Of a stretch of 64,000 bases of DNA, positions 21,805 through 31,704 are shown piece after piece. The position numbers and the translations under genes were made by a program. How positions within the stretch are numbered: the stretch's first letter is position 1; each line of letters begins with the position of its first letter. Under the pieces are notes generated by a model. The model saw nothing but the letters and a program-made list of their open reading frames with translations. It searched no databases and had not been told where the DNA came from. This DNA is from Diplodia intermedia (taxonomy: Eukaryota; Ascomycota; Dothideomycetes; Botryosphaeriales; Botryosphaeriaceae), in contig JAKEKT010000012.1 of assembly GCA_021495925.1 (NCBI GenBank), positions 1 through 64,000 of the forward strand, in the 5' to 3' direction.

Positions 21805-23341
21805 TCAGAGCTCCTCCATGTTGTCGCCGACGGTATTGAGGCTGAGAGGGCCGCGCTTGACCATGATGGTCATGACCTCGTACAGCGCATCGGCAGCAGC
21901 CATGGTCGTGTGCTCGGCGTTGGTATCGTACGCAGGAGCAACCTCGACAATGTCGGCGCCGATGAGGTTGATGCCATCAAGCCCACGGATGATGGTGCGC
22001 AGCTCGCGCGTCGACCATCCACCCGTCTCGGGAGTGCCAGTGGCCGGGGCGACTGCACCTGTCAGCATCCGCCGTCGAAAGAGCTTGGATTAGGGGGAGT
22101 ACTCACAGGCAGGGTCGAGAGTGTCGATGTCGATGCTGAGGTAGACGGGCCTTTCGGTACCGACGCGATCACGGATCTTCTTGATGATGCCGTCCATACC
22201 AATCGTGTCGATCTCACGCGCCTCGACAATCTCGAAGCCGCAGTAGCCGTCGTTCTCGTAGTCGGAGAGACCGGAAAGCGTGGTGCGGATGCCGGCGTGG
22301 ATGTTGGAGTCATTGGCCAGCAGGCCCTCCTGCGCAGCGTGGTAGAAGTAGGTGCCGTGGTTGATCGAGGCCGTCTCGCTGGGAGCGCCACCGAAGACCT
22401 TGGGCCGCCACGTGTCCCTGGTACAAGCAAGGTCAGTCAATCGCGGCTCCTCAGGTCAGAAGCTGAAGCCTTACAGGTGGCTGTCGAAGTGAATGACGCT
22501 GACGGGTCCGTATTCACGGTTGATGCTGCGCAGCAGAGGCAGAGTGATGGTGTGGTCACCTCCAAGAGTGATGACACGCGGCAGGGTTTTGCCCTTCTTG
22601 GACAGGCCCTTCATGTGCGAATTGGTCGAGGGAGAACGCGAGAGAACGCTATTGTGGCCCTCCTCGATCTGCTTGATGGCCCAGCTGTTGTCGTACCTGC
22701 ATCGCCGAGGTCAGAGTGGGCCCCAGGTGGTGGGCGCGGTAATCGGAACCACTCACGAGGTGACGGGGATGTCTCCGCAATCAATGACAGTGGCCCAGCT
22801 ATTGAACGGGTTTGCGTCGAGGGGGACGTTGTAACCACCGCTGAAGCCGACCCTTCGTGAGCCTTCGTTCCAGACATGCGGCAGAGGTCAGCGCACGTGC
22901 GCCAAGTTCAACATACTAGAGATTGAGGCGGCGGGAACCTTGTCTGATACCGCTGGGGCCGAAACGAGCACCAGGCCGGTACGAGGTACCGGTGTCAAAG
23001 GGAGCACCTGCGCGGGCGTTGTCAGTCAAGAGCTTGGAAACAGCACCAGATCCGACGTACCGATGAAGGCGATGTCGTACTTGACATCTTCGGTGGAAAG
23101 GCAGGGCGAGTACTGAATGCGACCAAAAGTCGAGATGCCAGAGAAAACGGAGTCGGCCTGAGCAATCAGTCTCGCAGCCGTCAAACGGGCCAATGGAGCG
23201 CACCTGAGTACCACCGTCACCGGGCAACGTGTTGTACCAGAGGCCCTTGTGGGGGCCCTCAATTGGCCGCTGGTCGTGGTCGTGGTCGCCGTGGGCGGCG
23301 GTGAAGGCGGCAAGGCCGGCGACGAGGGCGAAGGTCTTCAT
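21805..23341 (-). CDS. Agmatinase-type ureohydrolase with a signal peptide
   Basis: Seven exons: 23341-23204, 23157-23061, 23007-22917, 22840-22757, 22696-22475, 22417-22107 and 22052-21805; 396 residues. The family hydrolyses guanidino compounds (agmatine, guanidinobutyrate, arginine) to an amine and urea with two manganese ions. The metal ligands are present: the His of GGDHT, DSHLD with Asp, His and Asp, and both Asp of SIDIDTLDPA. APATGTPETGG, the substrate-loop region, is intact. Unlike cytosolic arginase it begins with MKTFALVAGLAAFTAAHG, a convincing secretion signal, followed by His/Asp-rich DHDHD. Specificity cannot be read from the sequence, but SpeB-type motifs fit agmatinase better than arginase. 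An ATG four codons upstream (23353) is an alternative start that would weaken the signal. Confidence 0.92.
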
Positions 23342-23651
23342 TGTTCTCCTCAATGCACTGCGGAAGGCTGGGACTGGAGAAGCTTGAGGAACAGACAGGG
23401 CGGGCGACGTGAGGACTGCTTTGTATGCGGGCTGGTCAACTGCGGCCGCATTTTCGCGTTAGGTAAGAGACGATGGCCGGCTTTCAGTCCCCGCCGACGT
23501 GCTGGGTTGGCAGTCGGTTCGATCTTACTACATGGCCTTACATGGCAGCACGGCGGGCAGCCATTGGCTGGAGAGCGGCGGTGCGATAGAGCTTGTCCCG
23601 CATGTTGGAGCAAGCCCCGCCGCGGCGGAGGATCGGCGGCAGAACAAGCTC

Positions 23652-23740
23652 CCCAGCTTCCTCGCGTTACCTAACCTCGTTTCTCACCTCGCTCGCTGTC
23701 ACTTCCCAGCTTCTTGCGTTACCTAACTGCGTTTCTCACC
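23652..23740. repeat. Imperfect tandem duplication, ~37 bp units
   Basis: CCCAGCTTCxTxGCGTTACC and the following TAACxxCGTTTCTCACC occur at about 23652-23688 and 23705-23740 with few mismatches. Confidence 0.7.
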
Positions 23741-23980
23741 GTCTGCGTATCCGACCTCGCTGCAGATCAGCCCCTCGAGCCAGTAACGTCGAGCTATCGG
23801 CCAGAGATTGCGAGAGATATCGGCAAATAACCAGCAAACGTCATTGCCGTGCCCGCAGCAGGCTTGCTCCCCTGGTCGTGTCATATCGATAACCCAGATC
23901 CATGACGCGCCCCGTCTGTCCAGCAGCGCCGCCGGCCGTCGATGCTGCAGCTCGGCATGGCGGAGATGCAGCCAGTCGCA

Positions 23981-24024
23981 CATGCAGCCCGTCTTCAGTG
24001 CGCATGCAGCCCGTCTTCAGTGCG
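23981..24024. repeat. Perfect 22-bp tandem duplication
   Basis: Two identical adjacent copies (23981-24002 and 24003-24024) of a unit starting CATGCAGCCC and ending TTCAGTGCG. Perfect identity means a recent event or conversion. Confidence 0.85.
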
Positions 24025-24170
24025 TATGCATGCCAATGCTAGTGCTCACAATGCTCCCGTTGACTCGGAATAAAGTCTCTAGTCTTTGATTTTGACTTTT
24101 GGTCTTGTGGCATTCTATGGCCCTGAACATGGACAAGATTGTAAAACCCGACTCCAATGCCAATTAGGCG

Positions 24171-25776
24171 CTAAGCATCCTGTGCTCCGAGCTCTGCCCT
24201 CTCGCCGTGGTCCATCCGCTCAAACGCCTTTCGGACCTGCTTGTCCCAATCACTGAAAGCCACAACAACCCACTCCAAAACGCCCACCAGGTAGAGCGCG
24301 ATGCATTGTCCGACCCAGAGGCCGGCAAGGCCCCAGCCATGAAAAGCCAGGTAGATGCCCAGTGGTAGCGCGCCGCAGTAATAGCTGACAAGGTTGACGG
24401 CAGCACCAATGTGCTGCCTTCCCATGCCCCTGAGTGAGCCTCCGCAGCTGCCGTTTAACCCGTCAGCGATTTGGAAAAGCGCAACATAGGGCATGACCTG
24501 GGCCGTGAGCTTGACCACGTCCGGATCGTCGTTGAAGATGCGCGCATAGAAGTCCTTGACGCCCATCAGAACGGCAAGGACAAGTGCGCCCAGGATCATG
24601 CTCAGCCAGGCCGCTGTATTGGCCGCTCTCGCCGCTCCTCTGGCGTTCCGCGCCCCCAGGAGATTACCAACGCGGGCGCTCGTAGCGACCCCGACTCCGA
24701 AAGGAATCGTGTTCATTACTTGGTCGGTCGTCATGATCACGCTCTGCGCGGCGAGGGGAATTGTTCCGAGGCGGCCGGCAGCCAGGGCAACGATCTCAAA
24801 CGCCCACCACTCAGTTCCTACGTGGATGACACCGAGAAACGCGAGGCGTGAGAAGACGCGCAGGTTGGAGAAAGCCTTCCGGGTCCAGCCACCCCAGCAC
24901 TCCCATCCGTGGACAAAGCGTGCATATGCAAGCAAAAGCAGAAAGGACAGCCAGTAGGAAATGCCGGTGGCGAGGGGTGCGCCGAGAAGGCCCATGTCGA
25001 ATGTGTAGACAAACAAGTAATTCAACCCGGCATTGAGGGGGGAAGTGATCAGGAGCACATAGGTTCCTGGTCTCATGATTTCTGCGTGGCGTCAGCCAAA
25101 ATCGCCTCGCCCGATGGAAGATAGACGCACCTTGGGCCTGCAGGTACTTCTTCATGCACTCGAAGTAGATGTAGCCCAGACCTCCAGGGACCAGGACGGA
25201 GAGAAATCTGGCCGAGTCCCGGGCAATGTAGTGCTCCTGGCCCAGCAGCTTGAAGACGGGTTCGGCGCAGAACCAGAGAATGGCGACGGGGATGTAGAAG
25301 AGAGCCAGGACGAAGAACGAACGCTGCAGGATGATGCCCAGGTCATGCTTGTTCTTGCTGCCGGTGAAGCTGGCGGAGGCGAGGGTGTCGATTGCAGTGG
25401 TGCCGCCGAGGGCTATCAGCCAGGCGGTGGCCATGGCAAACATGTAAGAGAAGGCGGCCGTGGCCAACGCCTCGGGCGACAGCCTGCCCACGATCAGGAC
25501 GGATATGGTCTGCAGCGAGTTTTGCAGCGTGTAGGCAAGGATGACTGGAATGGAGCCCTTGAAGAGAATCCAGAGCTCGGCCAGGACAAGCTGGGTGGAG
25601 CTGCGGTCTCCGTCCTCCAGATCGAAGATCTCGCCCTCTTCGCGCTCCCGCGGAGGCAGCAGCGAAGTGCGCTCGCTCGCGGAGCCCGAAGAGTAGTCAT
25701 CGCGCTTCCTGTCCCGGCGCATGAAGCCGGGGAGCCATGGCTTCGCGCCGGCGATGTCGTCCTGCCTGCTCTCCAT
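24171..25776 (-). CDS. MATE family multidrug/toxin extrusion transporter
   Basis: Two exons, 25776-25131 and 25081-24171, with a 49-nt intron (GTGCGT donor, GGCTGACG branch point); 518 residues. MATE proteins export organic cations and other compounds in exchange for protons or sodium. A polar N-terminal tail of ~75 residues is followed by about twelve hydrophobic segments in two halves. Typical MATE features are ALATAAFSYMFAMATAW with GGTTAIDTLASASFTGSKN in the first half and VMNTIPFGVGVATSARVGNLLGA with DGLNGSCGGSLRGMGRQ in the second. Related to yeast Erc1-type proteins; the substrate is unknown. It is divergent from the next MFS gene, 736 bp away. Confidence 0.94.
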
Positions 25777-26512
25777 GCTGACGGAGCGAGGGGTGAGGCC
25801 GAGGTGGTGGGAGGCGGGAGCAGTAGAGCGACGCCGTGACGGCGGGGCTCAGGTCAGCCAAATAGCGCAGCGCCCATGGCGCAGCGCCGACTATCACAGG
25901 ACATGGCGGAGTGGCAAGTGCAGGAGGTAGTCATGCAGACAGTAACAGCGGCGTCGGAAGCAGGCCTATCGTGGCGGGCGGCGCGATCGGCAGGCGTCAG
26001 GGCACGGCAGTCGACGCAACGGCACCGGGAGTCGGGAGCAGTGAGGTTGGCGTGCGGAGAGGCTTATCGTGGTTGACTAAACGGCGCGGGTAAGTGTCAT
26101 GCGGGTGGAGCTGGTCGTCGGGCGGGAGGCGTGCGGGCCGGCAGCGAGTCGCAACCGCCTCGCTTGGCCGGCCTTTCCCTCCTGGGCGTAACGATACGGC
26201 TGCAACCTAAAACAGTGGACCCGCACCAGCGGCGAATCACTGCGCCCTCGCTCCTCCACGAGATAAGCGTCAATCAGCCAGATGAGCTGCGATAGATGTG
26301 TGGCATTCTTCAGTAATCCCACCCGGCATGCCACGCCCTGCCTCCAGACGCGGTCTCAGCTGCCGCCACCTCCCCGGCTCGCCGCAGCCTCCTCCGCTTT
26401 GGGCCCGTCTCTGTATTCTCATATAGCCCCGGCTGCCGCCCTCCCTACCCCCGGCTGCCGCCCTACTTGTCCCCCAGCCGCAGCTCTCGTCGACATCCTA
26501 CATCGCGCTGCC
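25777..26512. other. Divergent promoter region of the MATE and MFS genes
   Basis: A 736-bp head-to-head interval. Tandem CCCGGCTGCCGCCCT-like pieces lie at about 26428-26465 just before the MFS start. No known operator was recognised. Confidence 0.5.
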
Positions 26513-28306
26513 ATGGATCCCGCCGGCAACCCCGTGGCGCGGTCTCCTGCGAGTGAGAGGGCGGATGACGAACCCAAGCCCGACGTCAAGGGCAGCGACG
26601 GCAGTGACGGCAACGAGAAGGGTGCTGCTGCCGTCGAGACGGATCTGGCCGTGGTGTTGAGAGACGGCCTGGCCCTCCATCCGCAGCCGACCTCAGACCC
26701 CCTTGACCCCCTGAACTGGCCCAAGACCAAGAAGAACATCGTTCTTGCAATTGTCATGTCTCTGTGGGTGCCCTGCTACTCCCTGAGATGGTCGCCTGGA
26801 CTGATCGCGTCACTAGTTATTTCTTGTTCACGTATCTGACAACAACCGTAAGGACCCCCCTCCAAACCGGGCGGCGGCGGAGGGCTAATCTTCAAACAGA
26901 CCGTTCCGTCTTTCGCCCTTGTCATGGAGCAATACGGCATATCGCTCGACCAGATGAACTGGACGGTTGCCATCCCGGCTTTGGGTCTTGCTGTCGGCCC
27001 GCTGATCTGGTCGTCGCTGTCAGACATCTATGGCCGGCGGACCGTCTTCCTTGTTGGTACCACCATGGCCTTTGCATCGACCATTGGTGCCGCAAAGGCC
27101 CCCAATTACGGCGGATACATGGCCGCAAGGTTCTTCCAGGGGCTTGGCGTTGCTCCTGCCTCGACGGTTGGCCTGGCCATCATCAACGACATGTTCTATG
27201 AGTACGAACGCGGCGAGAAGGTAGGCCTTTGGGTCCTGGCCCTCGACCAGGGCCTCCTCTTCGGCCCGCTTATTGGCGGCTTCATGAACATGGTTGACCA
27301 GTACTGGGTCAACTGGCTCAATGCCATCCTCTTCGCCGTCGTCCTCGTCGCCGAGATCTTCTTCCTGCCGGAGACGCTCTACCCGAGAAACCAGATGCTG
27401 GCCAAGATGCCGTACTGCGAGAGCGACTCGGCAGTGGTGGACCTGGAGAAGACTGAGCGCAGGCCGAGCATTGCCCAAGACGTTGCCCTGAAGCGCACAC
27501 TGCAGCTTCCCTTCCTGAACCTCAAGCCCATTCCTGGCATGCGTCATCCCAAGGCATGGGACTCGCTCGTCCGCTTCGTCCGCACCTGGAAGTATGCCGC
27601 CGTCTCCGGAACCATTTGCATCTACTCGTTCGGCTGGTACTGGTGGATTCTGTCCGTCATCACCTACATCCCCACTGCGTACGCCCAGTACCAGCCGCAG
27701 ATCCAGGGACTCCTGTTCATCGGCCTGATCCTCGGCACGCTGTTTGCCGAGGTTTTCTGTTCCGGCCGCCTTTCAGACTGGCTGGTGAAGAAGTTGGCAA
27801 AGAAGAACGGCGGGGTCAAGGTGGCGGAGATGAGACTCTGGCTTGCGTATCCTGCGAGTCTCGTCACTGCGCTCGGGCTAATCATCTGGGGCATTTCCAT
27901 CGACAAGCAGTACCACTGGATCGTGGGCCAGATTGCCTTTTTCCTCTGTAAGTCCCAAGCTCTTGTTTGGTTTGCCAGGTTGCTGACAGACGGTGTAGTT
28001 GCGGCCGGGATCCAGATGGCGAATACAGTCATGGCGTCGTATGTAGTGGACTGCTATCCTCTCCAGTCGATGAGCGTCATCACCTTCTACGCCGTGCTTC
28101 TGAACTTCAGCGCCTTCGTGAACCCTTTCTTCATCGTCCCGTGGGTGGAAGCAAGCGGATACACCTGGACGTTCGCGGCGCAGGGAATCATCACCTTCTT
28201 CTTCTGTGTGCCGGCACTGGGTCTCATGCACTATTTCGGACCTGCGATCAGGGCGAAGACTGGACAACCCGGCTGGGTCAATCCCGAGTATGATTCCTTC
28301 ATCTAG
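26513..28306 (+). CDS. MFS transporter, DHA1-like drug:proton antiporter
   Basis: Four exons: 26513-26763, 26817-26847, 26900-27947 and 27999-28306; 545 residues. A hydrophilic, acidic N-terminal tail of ~75 residues ends in the DPLDPLNWP signature common to fungal DHA1 proteins. Twelve membrane segments follow, with major-facilitator motif A as SLSDIYGRR between segments 2 and 3 and a long central loop with VDLEKTERRPS. Exon 2 is only 31 nt (YFLFTYLTT part of segment 1) and is required to keep both frame and helix. Members export drugs or polyamines or import small organic molecules; the substrate cannot be predicted. Confidence 0.93.
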
Positions 28307-28849
28307 GCCGGCGTCTCCAGAGCACAGGGGGTTTGGCGCAGTAGTACTTGTAGATAGACAAACATTGTGTAAGAAACTCTCTCGGAGTGGTGAAGGTGCG
28401 GGAGGGCGGTGTGGCACGGGCGCGGCGTTGCGGCGACCGGGCTATACTTATAGATGCTCCTTGCGGAGACCATGCGGTCATACCGCTTACCTTAGCAGCC
28501 TGGGAACTGGCGTGCGGTGGAATGCGTTTGTCATGAAATGCCTAGGCCTTGGCGTTAGGTAACGAGAAGAGCGACCGCAACATGACTCGGGATTATTATT
28601 CGCCTGGGACATTGCCGACGCAAACATCCCTCAGCCTGCGCCTGGCTGAGTCGTCGCTGACAGAGCCGGCGCTTCGCCTGTTCGATGCGATAAGTAGGCA
28701 GGTAGGGCGCAATCCTTCGCCGCAACCAATGGCGTCTGCCGAGCTCTTATCCTTCCCCGTCCGCCACCAGGCAGCCGCCGAGTGTCCGGCTCGCTTTAAG
28801 AGCCGGTTGTTCCATGTCGCGCGTCTTGGTCTGAGCCTCGAACGCGTCC
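28307..28849. other. Intergenic between the two MFS genes
   Basis: 543 bp between co-directional genes, holding the promoter of the second MFS gene. Nothing else was recognised. Confidence 0.55.
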
Positions 28850-30572
28850 ATGGCAAACACCACCCCCACTGCCGAGGACAACGAGCAGTCGCCCCTCCTT
28901 CCGCAGCACCCCGCCCCTTCTGCGTCCAAAGCTGCCCAAGGCCGGAGCAAATGGAGCCCTGCAGCCATTTCGTACCTCTTTCTGCTGGTCATCATTGCTG
29001 GGGTGGCTGGCGATGCCGTCTCCACGCCTGCTTTGACGCGCATTTACGAGTCTATCTACTGCCGTCAGTACTTCGCCGAGCACGATCCGAGCCTGATTGG
29101 CCGGGACGGCGGTGACAATGTTCCCGAGAAACTGTGTAAGATAGCAGAGGTGCAAGGGCAGGTTGCCATGCTAAAGGCCTGGCAGACCTTCTTCGATGCC
29201 ATCGGAAGTAGGTTGCATCTCCACATCGAAGAACACCCCTGGCACCCGGGTCTTACGATGCTGCAGGCATTTCACTCGCAATACCGTGGGGCTGGTATGC
29301 CGACTCTCGCGGACGGAAACCGGTCCTTGTTCTGACCACATACTCGCTGCTTGCCAGGGCCATTTGGATCCAGGTAGTTTGTATGAAACTCGCCGAGTGG
29401 CGGAGCTGAACCGATCTGATGAAATATGACAGGCTTGTGCTGGACGATTTTACCCCTGAGGCTTGTGTGGCTGTCTGCGATCCACTCAGTCTCCGGCGGC
29501 GCACCGGTCTTTTCAGCACTGGCATACGTTGTTGTTGCCGATGTCACTCCTCAACAAGAAAGGCAAGCCGCCCTCCGCAACGAGTGAACTTGCGACTGAT
29601 CGGAATAGGGTTGCCATGTTCTTCCGCTTTGGCGCCTCTCAGCTTTTCGCGACCTTCCTCTCGTCGCCGTTAGCCGCACTTCTCATGCGGCTAGGTCTCT
29701 TTGTGCCAACAATGGCCGGAATAGCCTTCTTCGGCCTGATGTGCGCGTTGGTGTCTCTCCTTCCGGAAACAAAAGACTACTCCTCCGGAAAACCCCATAG
29801 CGATAACGGACCACTTCTTCCCGGGGAATCATCGACAGTACGGGAGCGTATCAGTAGGATTCCCGCTCACGTGCGCGACTCGACTGTCTTCCTGTGGTCC
29901 GACAAACGGATTGCCATTCTCGTACTTGTGTTTTCGGTGCACTCCCTCGTCACCGACACAAACGAGCTTCTGGTGCAGTACGCCTCGGCGCGTTTTAACA
30001 TACCCTTGTCTCGAGCTACACTGGTCCTTGCCCTTCAGTCTGCATTGATCATCATTCATCTACTGTTCGTACTGCCGGCCATCACGTTCTTTCTCACCGC
30101 CCGCCTCCGCATGGCTGTCCAACTGAAAGACCTCCTTTTGGCGAGGTGGTCGGCCTTTTTTCTCTCCCTCGGCCTGCTTGGCGTCGGTATCGCACCAACT
30201 CTACTACTACTGATTGCCGCAATTCCGTTCGAAGTTGCCGGCTGGGGCTTTACTTTTGTCATTCGCAGCTTGATGACGAGCCTTGTCGAGTCGCATCATG
30301 TTGCGAGGCTTTACACCGTTCTCACTTTGGCCGACACCGCAGTGTTGATGGTTGGGTCGCCTGTAACCGCTGCACTCTTCGATCGAGGAATGTCATTTGG
30401 CGACGGATCGGCAGCTGGCTTGCCTTTTGTTGTCTGCAGTCTTCTAGTCGCTATTTTCGGGGTGCTAGTCCTGTTCATTCGTATCGAAGACGGACCGCGG
30501 GAAGGGGCTGATGGACAGGAAGCCTTGATGCATCCAGGTGAGGAGACCAGGGGTGAAGACGACGAGGCGTAA
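28850..30572 (+). CDS. MFS transporter of the tetracycline-resistance-like (TCR) type
   Basis: Four exons: 28850-29207, 29267-29380, 29433-29562 and 29609-30572; 521 residues. Twelve predicted membrane segments. Motif A reads WYADSRGRKPVLV, and GGAPVFSALAYVVVADVTP is the segment 4-5 region typical of this branch. A ~40-residue polar tail begins the protein (EQSPLLPQHP). Intron 3 (29563-29608) is GC-AG: only the GC donor gives VTPQQER joined to VAMFFRFG in frame, and no GT in the neighbourhood does. The intron 2 donor is GTATGA after VV, not the earlier GTAGTT, which would lead to a stop. Unrelated in detail to the preceding DHA1-like gene, so not a tandem duplicate. Confidence 0.88.
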
Positions 30573-31704
30573 CCGGGTGATCTACGTCAAGTAAGTGTCA
30601 AAGCTACCCTATGGACCCGACTGCGAGGATCATTGAAGCTTCTTACCTCCTGCCCTGTCTCCGGTTTCCTAGTCTTCACATGTCTTCGTAATTTAGTGGC
30701 CACCTAGTCTCTGCGGACCGCCCACTTCTCGTCCCACGCATGAGTTAACTTTACAAAACGCGCCCTCATCGCGCTCCCACATTAATCTTGCACTCTACCT
30801 TGACCTGATAGTAGATTCGTCGTGCAGGGTTTTTACCCTCAACTTTCTCCCGTTTGTTCGACGCCACCCATGCACGCATATCGAAGTTCACCCAAACTCG
30901 ACTGTGCAGTTGAGCATCACTCTCAGCCCTTATGGAATACCTTAGCCCGCTTGCTTCATGCATTGGAGGCTGAGACTCAGGGTATCGTCTGTTGTCCCGA
31001 TAAACCGGAACGAGGAAGCGACGGGGAGACCTTGACACACTCAAACAATAACCAGGATAATGGAACTGCTTTGCAGTATCAACACTTACGTCCGGACATG
31101 GACTTCAACCACCCAGGGGGACAACGTAGGGATCGCGGCCGTGTATTGACCACGATGTGCTCGGCAGCAACCTTCGAATCAGCATCGGATGGCATACGAA
31201 CCGTAATTGCAAACAAAAAATTGACATGTATATCGGGTATCGTGCCTTATAAACAGAGCTTGGAGCTGCTGTACCTATGTACATGGGGAATATGCGTCAA
31301 AGTTCGCATATGCAGTGGTCGTTACTCGAGGGCGAAATCCAAACAGCTAGAAAAGTACAAGAGAAGAAAGAGAAGGAAGGGAAGAAGGAAAGTGAACAAG
31401 AAGAATGATGCGATCCGTAAACCTGCCCGCATATGTAACAACCGGCCCATTCTATTCAGAAACACCCTTCTTTTTGACACTGTGCTGCGCACTGCGGTAC
31501 ACGCCTACCATGTCATAACAAAAGAAAAAGCGACCCTTTGTTTTTTGCCCAAATGATTCACCACAAAACCGAGCCAGCGAGCCACACGAATTGATATCAT
31601 TCATTCAATCATGTCCACGTTACCACTCTTTTGTTTGTTATTTTTCAACTGCCGTCTCCCCAGTATTGGTACTTTATTTCCTGTGTTGTGTCGCCACTTC
31701 GTCC
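30573..31704. other. Tail-to-tail intergenic region
   Basis: Between the second MFS gene and the 3' end of the regulator gene. A 244-residue plus-strand frame (30822-31556) contains Lys/Arg runs but no family signature. Probably 3' untranslated sequence of the flanking genes. Confidence 0.55.

Larger units (their letters stand above)
23342..24170. other. Ureohydrolase promoter and MATE 3' flank, with short duplications
   Basis: Upstream region of the ureohydrolase, carrying two small tandem duplications listed separately. No gene was recognised. Confidence 0.55.

Noticed and set aside
29204..29610. Apparent frameshift or pseudogene in the second MFS gene
   Set aside because: Resolved by the GTATGA donor of intron 2 and a GC-AG intron 3, which give a full-length protein.
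30822..31556. 244-residue plus-strand frame
   Set aside because: In the tail-to-tail interval; the Lys/Arg run comes from an AAG-rich tract and nothing matches a family.
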